Shown here one piece after another: positions 1 through 8,653 of a DNA stretch of 28,209 nt. The translations under genes were made by a program, and so were the position numbers. The first letter of the stretch is position 1. Each line of letters opens with the position of its first letter. The stretch spans positions 1 to 28,209 of IMG/VR virus record IMGVR_UViG_3300021963_006013; one strand, written 5' to 3'. The notes beneath the pieces were generated by a model that saw nothing but the letters and a program-made list of their open reading frames with translations, ran no database searches and was not told the DNA's origin. Source of the stretch: a virus.

Positions 1-2
1 CA

Positions 3-290
3 ATTGGCTTACGTTCTAACTTTTCCTTTCTGTCCGATCCACTGCAACAAGCAGGTCAATTGCCAAGAGACCTAGAAGGCAAGGCTACCTATTGGACATG
101 GAATTTTGATACAGAGCGTGATAGCGTTTTCCTCAAAGGCAATGATCCAGTTGGCCTATTAATTGACGATATACACGGGGTTCCTATAACCAATCAACTA
201 AATAATTCAGTTGATATAGACCCGGCAGCATTTATCAGCAAAGGTGATCGTGCAAACATTTGGATATACGAAATCACACAAGCGGGATAA
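3..290 (+). CDS. C-terminal end of an unknown phage protein (5' end outside window)
   Basis: The frame is open from the first bases of the window to a TAA at 288-290, so this is the last 95 residues of a longer gene. A TTG at 60 could start a shorter protein, but the upstream codons are open and encode a normal-looking sequence (IGLRSNFSFLSDPLQQAG), so I treat it as a truncated gene. The fragment is rich in Asp, Trp and beta-forming residues (YWTWNFD, ANIWIYEI) and looks like the end of a compact beta domain, compatible with a virion protein. I do not recognise the family. Its stop codon lies inside a late-promoter-like box serving the next gene. Confidence 0.6.
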   Translation: MGLRSNFSFLSDPLQQAGQLPRDLEGKATYWTWNFDTERDSVFLKGNDPVGLLIDDIHGVPITNQLNNSVDIDPAAFISKGDRANIWIYEITQAG

Positions 291-293
291 ATA
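286..293 (+). promoter_or_regulatory. T4-late-like promoter box GATAAATA
   Basis: GATAAATA differs by one base from the T4 late promoter element TATAAATA, which is recognised by gp55-type phage sigma factors. It overlaps the stop codon of the upstream gene and precedes the gene at 385. The same 8-mer, followed by C, recurs at 4258. Confidence 0.5.
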
Positions 294-340
294 CAGTTTA
301 ACAGGCAAAACATATTAGGCATTTCTAACTTAGGCACATG

Positions 341-353
341 GCTCGGAGCGAGC
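341..353 (+). other. Leader hairpin before the coiled-coil gene
   Basis: GCTCG, GAG, CGAGC forms a perfect 5-bp hairpin in the untranslated leader of the gene at 385. No U-run follows, so it is not a standard terminator. It may be a leader structure or an RNA-stability element. Confidence 0.3.
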
Positions 354-384
354 ACTTGACTTAACATAAAAGGAAACAGCCATA

Positions 385-690
385 ATGGCCACAACTGTAG
401 AACGACTTGGTGTAGTAGAAACCAAGGTAGCAAACCTAGACGAAAAATTAGACGAGATCAAGGTTGATGTCAAAGACATGCACGACTGTCTAGATAAAAC
501 TCGCGACAGCGTCATGGCCAAACTAGAAGACATGTATGGTGCAAGCTGTCAACAACATAGCGAATTGGCCAGTAAAATTACAGAATTAGAAAAATTTAGA
601 CAAAAATGGATCTATATGACTGCTGGCGGCGTAGCAGTATTAGGATGGGTATCAGGGCATATGGACCTAGTTGCCAAGATATTCAATTAA
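385..690 (+). CDS. Small coiled-coil protein with C-terminal membrane anchor (XhlA-like)
   Basis: This 101-residue protein has a long charged helix (about residues 5-70) with heptad spacing (VETKVANLDEKLDEIKVDVKDM) and one C-terminal membrane segment (about 74-98, WIYMTAGGVAVLGWVSGHMDLV). That layout matches XhlA/hemolysin-type small phage proteins, which often sit near lysis or tail genes. An AAAGGA ribosome binding site precedes the ATG. A leader hairpin and a GATAAATA box lie upstream, suggesting late expression. The fold class is clear from sequence; the role (membrane-associated lysis or tail accessory protein) is inference. Confidence 0.7.
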   Translation: MATTVERLGVVETKVANLDEKLDEIKVDVKDMHDCLDKTRDSVMAKLEDMYGASCQQHSELASKITELEKFRQKWIYMTAGGVAVLGWVSGHMDLVAKIFN

Positions 691-710
691 CAACAAATGC
701 TCACTTAAAT

Positions 711-732
711 AAGGGCCATAGGTCCTTTTTTT
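711..732 (+). terminator. Rho-independent terminator
   Basis: A 7-bp stem (AAGGGCC / GGTCCTT, one G-U pair) with an ATA loop is followed by a T-run. It ends the coiled-coil gene. The next ATG follows directly at 733. Confidence 0.75.
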
Positions 733-1173
733 ATGACTAACATTTCTAAACGCTTAGAGCAAGTAGTTAGTTCTGCACAACAAAAATTAATTGAAAAACA
801 CCAGATTCTTCCAATTAAAGTTGCGGAAGGAATCCTTGTAGGCGACGTTTTAATAGTCAGTGAAGGCATAGTCAAACATCTAAAATACATTGACAAATTC
901 CTTTACAAGAACATATACTTAAATGCAGCAGCTATCCGTATTGCCAACATGCTGGCAGTAAACAAACATTCAATACAAGCAGATAATCTATATAGACTGG
1001 ATCAAGAATACGGACGCTGGTACCACGATAGTCAACTGCTACGAGCACAATATCAACGATCCGTCAATAACCAAGATCATGACCGAGCAGATACCTTATG
1101 GGCTAGATACTGTGAAAGCAGAGATCGTGCGATAAATGCCAAAAATATTGTGCAACGATTGGCCTGTATCTGA
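733..1173 (+). CDS. Unknown phage protein, 146 aa
   Basis: I do not recognise this protein. It is mostly helical and charged, has a hydrophobic stretch near residues 30-48 (KVAEGILVGDVLIVSEGIV), and a C-terminal half rich in Arg, Gln and Tyr (LYRLDQEYGRWYHDSQLLRAQYQR). The start is odd: ATG 733 follows the U-tract of the upstream terminator with no Shine-Dalgarno sequence except the AAGGG held in the terminator stem. No other in-frame ATG occurs before residue 70. The stop TGA overlaps a late-promoter-like box for the next gene. Confidence 0.6.
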   Translation: MTNISKRLEQVVSSAQQKLIEKHQILPIKVAEGILVGDVLIVSEGIVKHLKYIDKFLYKNIYLNAAAIRIANMLAVNKHSIQADNLYRLDQEYGRWYHDSQLLRAQYQRSVNNQDHDRADTLWARYCESRDRAINAKNIVQRLACI

Positions 1174-1180
1174 ATAAATA
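1173..1180 (+). promoter_or_regulatory. T4-late-like promoter box AATAAATA
   Basis: AATAAATA is one base off TATAAATA, touches the stop codon of the upstream gene, and lies 27 bases before the ATG at 1207. Confidence 0.4.
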
Positions 1181-1206
1181 TACTATCATTCTGGACCCTT
1201 TGAAAT

Positions 1207-2856
1207 ATGAAAACTACAGACCTTTTTACAAATAATAGATCAGCAAAAAGACTCAACGAATCTTTGGCAAAAACATTTGGGCAAAAACTAAACCTAGAAT
1301 CGTTTAGTATTGAACAACTCGAAGATGCCCGCAATAAATTGCGTACACAAATCTATACAGCACGTAGTAGCTCAAACTTCAATGAGACAGTTGAAAATGA
1401 AACACTAAGCAAAGCACAATTTATGCACGATGCTATCGTAGCAGAACTAATGGATCGTAATGAACCTATTGTGGATACTACACAATTTGAAGCAGACAAC
1501 ACACTTGAAGATCAAGTGGCAAGTATCATGAAACGGTTTGACGAAGACATGAACGAAATCGGCGGCTACGGGATGCCGGACGAAGACAAGATCGTTGAAA
1601 TGTTAAGACAAGGTGATGTAGAGGGTGCGTTAGATTATGTGTACGGTGCCTATGCTGATCAAGACGGTGGCGAACTTCGCAACATGGATAGCTACATTGA
1701 AGATTTGGAAGACCAGTTTGCAGATCTAGCTCAAAGCGACGACGAAGGTGGTGATACAGATGACGGTTATGCTCTAGCATCAGCCGGGCACGGTAGTGAT
1801 GAAGACTACGGAACTTTCAATCAAGACGAAGGCTATGATATGGACCAAGTTCGAGCAGACGCTGCTGCCGGTATCAAGAAGTCTATTGACAAACAATCAG
1901 ATGATCGTATTGCCAAATTAAAATCCGATAAGAACAAAGGATTTATGGCAAAGGTCGGAGATAAAATCATTGGTGGTGCAAAGGGTGCTGCTAAAGGATT
2001 TATGGGTAAAGAAGATATGAATACGAATGAAGCGTATATTAACAATGCAGAAGATGCTATTAATTTACTAGCAGATATTAGAAAACAATCTAAAATGGCA
2101 GAACGTGGTGCAGGTGATCCAGTTAGACCAAATCAGTTGGTAAACGATCTATGGGATGTCATGCAGTGGATCGAACACAACATGAAAGAATCCCCTGAAA
2201 CAGAATCAGCGCCACCAACAGCCAAAGGTGAACGCATGGTCAAGCATATCAAGAAAGGATATGCAGATGATGGTAAGCTGACAGACAAAGAAAAATCAAT
2301 TGCCTATGCCACAGCATGGAAGCAACACAACAAAGAATCTATCGAAACAGGAGAAGATATGACTAGACTACAAGAAGGTGAAATCCAGCAAGCGTCTGCG
2401 ATTGTCACAGCAAAGACAATGGTTGACAGGGTCGGCCGTTGGATTGAAGAACTTTCTGGTATGGAGAACGACACTCTATTACAGTTAGGCGATTCTATCC
2501 GCGACGAAATGGGACAAGAACAAGCTAAACAATTTATTAGTACAGTTGCTCCGGCTATCCAGTCAGCATTAGAAAATCTAAAGCAGGCACGTGAAACATT
2601 ATCAGGCGGAGTTCGTACATTAACAGGCGAAGAGCAACCAGCAGAAATGCTAGGCGGCGAGCCAGGTGCTGATATGGCTGCTCCGGCAGAACCAGACGCA
2701 ATGAATGCACCGGCTGGCGATGACCTCGGTGGCGAACCAGCCGGTGATGACTTTGATGCAGCAGAACCAGCAGCAGGTGGACTAGGTGATGCAGGACGCG
2801 AGCAGCGTGAAAGTATTGACCGTCAAAGCCGTTTGTTAAAAGTTCTAGCAGGATGA
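1207..2856 (+). CDS. Large acidic structural or scaffold-like phage protein, 549 aa
   Basis: The protein has four visible zones. An N-terminal helical part (1-120) comes first. An Asp/Gly-rich acidic part (about 125-215) follows. A basic stretch (about 220-270, KKSIDKQSDDRIAKLKSDKN) is third. Residues 339-372 hold a module (GERMVKHIKKGYADDGKL, KEKSIAYATAWKQHN) that I recall from many uncultured marine phage proteins. The last 80 residues are low-complexity Ala/Gly/Pro/Asp, a typical flexible tail. No enzyme motif is visible. Length, acidity and the ATGA-coupled neighbours suggest a virion or capsid-assembly protein, but this is inference. A late-type box precedes it. Confidence 0.7.
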   Translation: MKTTDLFTNNRSAKRLNESLAKTFGQKLNLESFSIEQLEDARNKLRTQIYTARSSSNFNETVENETLSKAQFMHDAIVAELMDRNEPIVDTTQFEADNTLEDQVASIMKRFDEDMNEIGGYGMPDEDKIVEMLRQGDVEGALDYVYGAYADQDGGELRNMDSYIEDLEDQFADLAQSDDEGGDTDDGYALASAGHGSDEDYGTFNQDEGYDMDQVRADAAAGIKKSIDKQSDDRIAKLKSDKNKGFMAKVGDKIIGGAKGAAKGFMGKEDMNTNEAYINNAEDAINLLADIRKQSKMAERGAGDPVRPNQLVNDLWDVMQWIEHNMKESPETESAPPTAKGERMVKHIKKGYADDGKLTDKEKSIAYATAWKQHNKESIETGEDMTRLQEGEIQQASAIVTAKTMVDRVGRWIEELSGMENDTLLQLGDSIRDEMGQEQAKQFISTVAPAIQSALENLKQARETLSGGVRTLTGEEQPAEMLGGEPGADMAAPAEPDAMNAPAGDDLGGEPAGDDFDAAEPAAGGLGDAGREQRESIDRQSRLLKVLAG

Positions 2857-3119
2857 AATTCTTTGACATTACCAACGAGAGTGATTTTCTAAAAATTAGA
2901 GAACTTGCTCCTACAATGGCTCCAGCCACTCCTGGTGCTCCGCCTCCGGGTGCAGCACCCGCTGGTAGTGCTCCGCCTCCTGATCCACAGATGCAACAGA
3001 AGATGATGGCTCAACAGGCACTAGATCGTGCCAATCAAAAGAAACAATTGCAAGATCAGATTAAGTCAAAACAAGAAGAACTTGCAGAATTACAAAAACA
3101 ATTGGCAGCTATAAAATGA
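2853..3119 (+). CDS. Small Pro/Ala-rich coiled-coil phage protein
   Basis: This 88-residue protein starts with MKFFDIT, continues through a Pro/Ala/Gly linker (about 20-47), and ends in a charged coiled coil (about 48-88, KKQLQDQIKSKQEELAELQK). It overlaps both neighbours by ATGA, so three genes (1207, 2853, 3116) are translationally coupled. The MKFFDI/MRFFEF start is shared with the next protein. The function is unknown; a structural or adaptor role is likely from context. Confidence 0.7.
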   Translation: MKFFDITNESDFLKIRELAPTMAPATPGAPPPGAAPAGSAPPPDPQMQQKMMAQQALDRANQKKQLQDQIKSKQEELAELQKQLAAIK

Positions 3120-3502
3120 GATTTTTTGAATTTAGTGGTGATGACGAAGGCGATAGATTTGTTATGGTTCTTAGAAACTATATTGGTCGTGCCGCAAGTA
3201 AGAAAGCACCTGCTAAATTAAATTGGAACGGACTTAATAAAGTACTGGCCACAAATGGTTTTGAGTTAACAGCAGACTACGAAACATTTAAGGCCATGTA
3301 CGATTCAATTCCAACTATCCAACAAATGGTCAAGAACTTCAATGCCGACGGTGTTGAACTTAATGTTCCCGGCGCACCAGACGAAGAACCTAAAGGCGAC
3401 GGAACCCAAACACCTGCAGATAGTCAAGCAGCAGTAGACCAAACAGCAGCATCGGCAGCAGCCGGACAATTGGCACAATCACAAGCAACTCCCCAGGCTT
3501 GA
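3116..3502 (+). CDS. Small phage protein with Ala/Gln-rich tail, 128 aa
   Basis: The protein begins MRFFEFS, like its upstream neighbour, has a folded helical part (about 15-85) and a low-complexity Ala/Gln/Asp/Pro tail (about 88-128). It is coupled to 2853 by an ATGA overlap. I do not recognise the family. The tail plus context suggests a virion-associated protein. The sigma70-like promoter for the next gene starts inside its last codons. Confidence 0.65.
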   Translation: MRFFEFSGDDEGDRFVMVLRNYIGRAASKKAPAKLNWNGLNKVLATNGFELTADYETFKAMYDSIPTIQQMVKNFNADGVELNVPGAPDEEPKGDGTQTPADSQAAVDQTAASAAAGQLAQSQATPQA

Positions 3503-3527
3503 CAAACTAATTTTTTTACTGTAATAT
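3499..3527 (+). promoter_or_regulatory. Sigma70-like promoter TTGACA-17-TAATAT
   Basis: A perfect -35 hexamer (3499-3504), a 17-bp spacer and TAATAT (3522-3527) are present. The expected start of transcription is near 3534, one base before the ATG at 3535. There is no Shine-Dalgarno sequence in front of that ATG, so the message is probably leaderless. Confidence 0.8.
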
Positions 3528-3534
3528 ATACAGT

Positions 3535-4257
3535 ATGAATATTACACCTCCACCGTTCGTTGAACGAATCCAATATAAAAATTGTGTCCAAATTAACGAC
3601 CCAATTACACGTAAACGTGTTTACAAAACTCCCGACGGAGAAAGCCTACCCTCTGTGACCACTATCCTTTCAGCAACAAAGGATATGACTCACTTGAATG
3701 AATGGAAGAAGCGCATCGGCGAAGATAAAGCTAGACAAATCACAACAGAAGCCGCAGGTGTAGGTACAGCCATGCATGCCAATCTAGAACGCTTTCTAAT
3801 TGGTGAACAACGACAGCCAGGCAACAACCCTGTTCACGTACAGGCCAATAAGATGGCTGACGTTATTATTGAAAACGGACTTAGCAAAATGGATGAAGTA
3901 TGGGCTATGGAACAGAGCCTATACTTTCCAGGATTGTATTCTGGTACAACTGACCTAGTGGGTGTATATCAAGGACAGCCTGCTATCTGCGATCACAAGC
4001 AGACCAACAAGCCTAAAAAAACAGAATGGGTAGAAGATTACTATCTACAATTAACAGCGTATATATTAGCACATAATGAAGTCTACGGAACGGACATGAA
4101 ACGAGGTGTTATTTTTATGTGTTCAAGAGACCTACAATATCAACAATTTGATCTAACTCCCGATAACTTTAACAAGTATCAGGACATGTGGTTAAACAAG
4201 GTTGAAGAGTACTATACAACGGGTCTACAAGGATACAAGCAACTGCTTACCCAATAA
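3535..4257 (+). CDS. PD-(D/E)XK (RecB/Cas4/MGME1-like) nuclease
   Basis: This is a 240-residue metal-dependent nuclease of the PD-(D/E)XK fold. The core motifs appear in order: an N-terminal VTTIL element (about 41-46), GTAMHANLERFL with the conserved His (about 77-88), SGTTDLVG giving the first Asp (about 138-145), AICDHKQT giving the D-x-K pair (about 151-157), and YYLQLTAY, the QxxxY motif (about 169-176) of RecB/Cas4 relatives. The overall pattern resembles mitochondrial MGME1. Such phage enzymes degrade or process DNA ends in replication or recombination. Its own strong promoter and likely leaderless start suggest early expression apart from the surrounding virion genes. Confidence 0.85.
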   Translation: MNITPPPFVERIQYKNCVQINDPITRKRVYKTPDGESLPSVTTILSATKDMTHLNEWKKRIGEDKARQITTEAAGVGTAMHANLERFLIGEQRQPGNNPVHVQANKMADVIIENGLSKMDEVWAMEQSLYFPGLYSGTTDLVGVYQGQPAICDHKQTNKPKKTEWVEDYYLQLTAYILAHNEVYGTDMKRGVIFMCSRDLQYQQFDLTPDNFNKYQDMWLNKVEEYYTTGLQGYKQLLTQ

Positions 4258-4265
4258 GATAAATA
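4258..4265 (+). promoter_or_regulatory. T4-late-like promoter box GATAAATA
   Basis: GATAAATA directly follows the nuclease stop codon (TAA 4255-4257) and precedes the tail-spike gene. It is the same 9-mer (with a trailing C) as at 286. Confidence 0.5.
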
Positions 4266-4286
4266 CCCTATAACGGGAATATATCT

Positions 4287-5879
4287 ATGGCAGTCGTGCA
4301 AATCTCAAAAATCCAGGTCCGCAGAGGATTAAAAAATTCAGGAATTGGTGTTCCGCAACTAAGCTCGGCAGAATTTGCATGGGCAGTTGATTCACAAGAA
4401 CTATTCATTGGTAATGGATCTCTTGCCGAAGGCGCTCCTTATGTGGGAAATACCAAAGTCTTAACCGAGCATGACAATATTCTAGAACTAGCTTCTAGTT
4501 ATAGATTTGCTGAAACAGAGCCTTCTATTTCAGAAAGTATTCCTAGATCTCTGCAAACTAAATTAGACGAGTATGTCAGCGTGTTAGACTTTGGAGCTCA
4601 ACCCGACGGATCATCTGATAGTACCGCAGCATTTCAAAATGCCCTAAATGAATTGTTTAGCAATGCTAATCCAGTTTTTAAAAAAACACTGCTAGTACCC
4701 AATGGCAACTATGTATTTTCTAGTAATCTAAGAATACCTAGTACAGCGGTCATTCGAGGGGAAACTCAAAACGGTGCAATTCTAGATATAGGTAATAGCA
4801 ATATTTTGTTTATTACAGAAGACGGACTAGAAGTTGCAGATTTTAACAGTAGTAATCGACCTCGCAATGTAAAGATCTCTAACTTGACCATTAGACACGA
4901 GTTAGGACAAACAGTATTAACAGGTGTAGGCGACAGCGAGTTCGACAGTGTAAGATGGGTATCTACATATATGTTAGGAGATGCTCTTGCTGGTTCAGTT
5001 GAAGACAACTCAGCATCGTTGTATTGGGAAAATTCTCTTGCAGGTACAAAAGTAACAAATATCAAAATAAAAGACTGCCTGTTCGAATCTACTGCATTAG
5101 CTGTTAGATCTGATCAAATCACTATCGATTCAAGTTCACCTCCTAGGTTTGATACTAACATTACATTTGATGGTACTAGGTTTGTCGACTGCGACACAGC
5201 CATAGTGATTAATGGTGTAGCAGGCCAAGAAAATCTTTGGAGGATAACTGACTGTGAATTTGAAGAAATTGCATATCATGCGTTCAAGTCAGACTTTGGT
5301 ACTGGTACTATCATTCAACGATCAAGATTCATCAATTGCGGAAACAACACCAACACAGCAGCCACTCCTGTATCTAGCATTGTGAAGTTCGGTGAGAAGA
5401 GCGGAAACGCTGTTGTTAATTGCACAAGCAATAGACATCAAGAAGCAGGCTTTACCGCAGTAGCAACCAAGTACGCTATTACAGAAGTTGAAAATGCTAA
5501 TAGAACTAGTCTAGTTGACATGAACTATGATGATATTTTCTTATCAGACGGTTTTAAACCACTAGCAGTATTCAGTGCATTCAATAGATACACATACATA
5601 GATTATGTTTTGCAATTGGGCGATCATGCTCGAGCAGGACAGATAGTAATAACAGTAAACGAGTCGTTAGGAGAGTTTTCTTTTACAGATAACTATTCAT
5701 ACTCGACTTTATACTCAACAACTCCAGAGGGGATTCTTATGACAAATTTTGTTTTTAATGTAGAATTAAAAGACAACGACGGCGATAGTGGAATAGAGAC
5801 ACTATTATTATCATACCGAAATCCTCAGTCTTCTGGTCGTACCGGAACGGTATCATATTCGATATCGTACGGTGTTTGA
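4287..5879 (+). CDS. Tail spike/fibre protein with pectate-lyase-like beta helix
   Basis: This 530-residue protein has an N-terminal adaptor (about 1-45, QISKIQVRRG and LSSAEFAWAVDSQELFIGNG) of the type seen at the head of phage tail fibres, related to the major-tropism-determinant N-terminal domain. The sequence YVSVLDFGAQPDGSSDSTAAFQNAL (about residues 91-115, split by the VLDFGA-x-PDG signature) opens a pectate-lyase-3 right-handed beta helix, seen as repeated short beta rungs (VKISNLTI, ITFDGTRFVDC, WRITDCEFEEI, TIIQRSRFINC). The C-terminal 130 residues look like a separate beta domain. The role would be receptor binding or polysaccharide cleavage at the host surface. A late-type box precedes it. 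Confidence 0.85.
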   Translation: MAVVQISKIQVRRGLKNSGIGVPQLSSAEFAWAVDSQELFIGNGSLAEGAPYVGNTKVLTEHDNILELASSYRFAETEPSISESIPRSLQTKLDEYVSVLDFGAQPDGSSDSTAAFQNALNELFSNANPVFKKTLLVPNGNYVFSSNLRIPSTAVIRGETQNGAILDIGNSNILFITEDGLEVADFNSSNRPRNVKISNLTIRHELGQTVLTGVGDSEFDSVRWVSTYMLGDALAGSVEDNSASLYWENSLAGTKVTNIKIKDCLFESTALAVRSDQITIDSSSPPRFDTNITFDGTRFVDCDTAIVINGVAGQENLWRITDCEFEEIAYHAFKSDFGTGTIIQRSRFINCGNNTNTAATPVSSIVKFGEKSGNAVVNCTSNRHQEAGFTAVATKYAITEVENANRTSLVDMNYDDIFLSDGFKPLAVFSAFNRYTYIDYVLQLGDHARAGQIVITVNESLGEFSFTDNYSYSTLYSTTPEGILMTNFVFNVELKDNDGDSGIETLLLSYRNPQSSGRTGTVSYSISYGV

Positions 5880-6306
5880 TCTTTACGGAAACGAAAGATT
5901 AATCAAGTGGAAACAGTTTAGAGATAGTTTAGAATTTAGCAATACGCCATTGAGTGATGTGGCTGAATTCTGGAGTCATGCTCCATTTGTTAATCCTTTC
6001 TTAGACCCCAAACAGCCAAATACATGGCCTGATCCGTGGCATTTGGTAATCGACGGCAAGCTCGATGATCTTGCTATTTGTCTCGGCATGCTGTATACTA
6101 TTAAATTAACGCAGCGGTTTATTGATACCGTTTGTGAGATACATATGTCTATGCTTCCCAAAGATCGTTATTCAAAATTCTTTTTAGTAGCAGATAACTC
6201 TGTATTAAACTACGAACCTAGGATAGCGCATGACCTTAAAGTTTTACATCAAATTCAAACCGACATCGTGTGGTCCGGCCCAGCATTACCTATAAATATC
6301 AAATAA
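5872..6306 (+). CDS. Conserved unknown phage protein, 144 aa
   Basis: It starts at GTG 5872, overlapping the spike gene by 8 bases; no better start is available without losing conserved-looking sequence. Notable features are Trp/Pro clusters (FWSHAPFVNPFLDP, TWPDPWHLV) and a helical second half. I recall similar proteins in marine T4-like phages but no function. Overlap with the spike gene suggests joint expression; a chaperone or structural partner is possible but unproven. Confidence 0.65.
   Translation: MFDLYGNERLIKWKQFRDSLEFSNTPLSDVAEFWSHAPFVNPFLDPKQPNTWPDPWHLVIDGKLDDLAICLGMLYTIKLTQRFIDTVCEIHMSMLPKDRYSKFFLVADNSVLNYEPRIAHDLKVLHQIQTDIVWSGPALPINIK
6291..6298 (+). promoter_or_regulatory. Exact T4-late box TATAAATA upstream of nrdA
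   Basis: An exact TATAAATA lies inside the last codons of the upstream gene, 21 bases before the nrdA ATG. The site may be fortuitous, because nrdA is normally an early or middle gene. Confidence 0.35.
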
Positions 6307-6319
6307 AGTAGAGACATAG

Positions 6320-8653
6320 ATGGAAATTACAGTAATTAAAAGAAGCGGCCAACGAGAGCCTCTAACAATTGAAAAATGGCAGGCACAAGTTGCCAAAGTC
6401 TGTCAAGGCATAGCTGACGTTAGTCAGTCAATGATTGAAATTAAAGCACAACCACATTTTTACGATGGAATTACTACTCGAGAAGTTGACGAGATTACTC
6501 TACGTGCTATTGTAGATCTAATTGACGTAGAACAAAATCCCGACGTAGGTCATACCAACTATCAATATGTTGCTGGTAAACAACGTGTGAGCATGTTGCG
6601 TAAAGATGTCTATGGTAGTTATATTCCACCATCTCTATACAGCATTGTAAAGAAAAATGTTGAAGTAGGATTATATACTCCTGAACTATTGCAATGGTAC
6701 TCAGAAGATGACTGGAACAAGATGAATGACATGTTGGATCATGAAAAGGATGAAACATATTCATATGCAGCCATTGAGCAGTTAATTGAAAAATATTTGG
6801 TACGCAATCGTGCGACAAAGGAAATTTATGAAACACCTCAGATCCGATATATGGTTGCAGCGGCCACTGTTATGCATAAAGAAGAACCTAATGCAGCTAG
6901 GATGCGCTACATCAAAGAGTATTATAATGCTGCTAGTGATGGCCTATTCACTCTCGCTACTCCTGTTCTTGCTGGCCTCGGAACTCCTACTAAACAATTT
7001 AGTAGTTGCGTCCTTATTCGTAGTGATGATGATTTGGATAGTATTTTTGCAAGTGGCGAGATGATGGCCAAGTATGCCAGCAAACGTGCAGGTATTGGTT
7101 TGGAGATTGGACGCTTACGTCCATTAGGATCTCCCATCAGAGGTGGGGAGATCATGCATACAGGTATGATACCATTCCTAAAAAAATGGTTCGGCGACTT
7201 AAGAAGTTGTTCACAAGGAGGTATCCGCAATGCAAGTGCTACTGTATTCTATCCTATTTGGCATCATCAGTTTGATGATCTTATTGTACTTAAGAACAAC
7301 CAAGGAACAGAAGAAACCCGAGTCCGTCATATGGATTATGGGGTTGTGCTTAGTGCTTTCTTCTGGAGACGATTTAAAAACAAAGAAGACATAACATTCT
7401 TTGATCCCAATGAAGTTCCTGACTTGTATGAGGCTTTCTACAAGAATACAGAACTGTTTGAAGAATTGTATGTTAAGTATGAGAAGCGCAAGGACCTTCG
7501 CAAGAAGACCATGAGCGCCGAAGAAGTGTTCAAGAGTGGTATACTAAAAGAACGCACAGACACGGGTCGAATATATCTCGTGTTCATTGATAATGTAATG
7601 AATCAAGGTCCTTTTGATCCTGAATACCATACGATTTATCAAAGTAACTTGTGCTGTGAGATCCTATTACCCACACGTTCATTTAAGCGATTAGACGACG
7701 ATAGTGGACGCATAGCGTTATGTACACTGGGATCTATCAACTGGGGGTCGTTCCGTAATCCAGAGGATATGCGTAGAGCCTGTAGGATTCTACAACGTAG
7801 CCTGTGTAACATTCTTGACTATCAAGACTTCTTGTCGATACAAAGTAAACTGTCTAACGACGAGATCCAGCCATTGGGTATTGGGGTTACAAATCTTGCC
7901 TACTGGCATGCCAAGCGTGGACTCAAGTACGGTGAGAAAGATGCACTACAAGATGTTAAGAGCTGGATGGAACACCAAGCCTATTACTTAACAGAAGCCA
8001 CAGTCGAATTGGCCAAAGAAAGAGGTGCTTGTCAGCATAGCTCACATACCCGATACGGTCAAGGCGTATTCCCCTGGGAACTACGTGCTAAGGGAGTTAA
8101 TGAATTAGCAGACTTTGCTCCTGAACTAGATTGGGAAACTCTACGTACCAACATGAAACAGTATGGTGTTCGTAATGCAACCTTAATGGCCATTGCTCCT
8201 GTTGAGTCTAGTTCAGTTGTAATTAACTCAACTAATGGAATTGAAATGCCCATGAGTCTTATTTCAGTAAAAGAAAGCAAGGCGGGATCATTTACACAAG
8301 TTGTTCCTGAATATCACAAGTTAAAAAACAAATATCAAATGATGTGGGAACAGAAAGATTGTGATGGCTACATTAAGACCGCAGCAGTACTAGCAGCCTA
8401 TGTAGATCAGAGTATCTCAACCAACACGTTCTATAATCCAGCACACTTTGCAGATCGTAAAGTGCCAACCACATTGATTGCCAAGAACTTGATGCAAGCA
8501 CATGTATGGGGTTTAAAAACTTTCTACTATAGTTTGATTAATAAGCAAGGTAGTAAGGCAGTTGCCGAGCCCACTCCGGAAGTGCATTATAACGGATTCC
8601 ACAACGAAAGAGAAGTTATCGAAGACGACGACTGCGAGGCATGTAAACTATAA
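6320..8653 (+). CDS. nrdA: Ribonucleoside-diphosphate reductase class Ia, alpha subunit
   Basis: This 777-residue NrdA reduces ribonucleoside diphosphates to deoxy forms together with NrdB. An N-terminal ATP-cone (VIKRSGQREPLTIEKW, about 4-90) is present, so allosteric activity control is probably kept. Catalytic elements match E. coli NrdA: SSCVLI (Cys225 equivalent), SNLCCEI (Asn437/Cys439/Glu441 equivalents with the thiyl Cys), ALCTLGS (Cys462 equivalent), KTFYYS (radical-transfer Tyr pair) and a C-terminal CEACKL redox Cys pair. Length is normal. The stop overlaps the aldolase start by TAATG. Codon use looks like its neighbours, so it is resident phage sequence. Confidence 0.97.
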   Translation: MEITVIKRSGQREPLTIEKWQAQVAKVCQGIADVSQSMIEIKAQPHFYDGITTREVDEITLRAIVDLIDVEQNPDVGHTNYQYVAGKQRVSMLRKDVYGSYIPPSLYSIVKKNVEVGLYTPELLQWYSEDDWNKMNDMLDHEKDETYSYAAIEQLIEKYLVRNRATKEIYETPQIRYMVAAATVMHKEEPNAARMRYIKEYYNAASDGLFTLATPVLAGLGTPTKQFSSCVLIRSDDDLDSIFASGEMMAKYASKRAGIGLEIGRLRPLGSPIRGGEIMHTGMIPFLKKWFGDLRSCSQGGIRNASATVFYPIWHHQFDDLIVLKNNQGTEETRVRHMDYGVVLSAFFWRRFKNKEDITFFDPNEVPDLYEAFYKNTELFEELYVKYEKRKDLRKKTMSAEEVFKSGILKERTDTGRIYLVFIDNVMNQGPFDPEYHTIYQSNLCCEILLPTRSFKRLDDDSGRIALCTLGSINWGSFRNPEDMRRACRILQRSLCNILDYQDFLSIQSKLSNDEIQPLGIGVTNLAYWHAKRGLKYGEKDALQDVKSWMEHQAYYLTEATVELAKERGACQHSSHTRYGQGVFPWELRAKGVNELADFAPELDWETLRTNMKQYGVRNATLMAIAPVESSSVVINSTNGIEMPMSLISVKESKAGSFTQVVPEYHKLKNKYQMMWEQKDCDGYIKTAAVLAAYVDQSISTNTFYNPAHFADRKVPTTLIAKNLMQAHVWGLKTFYYSLINKQGSKAVAEPTPEVHYNGFHNEREVIEDDDCEACKL

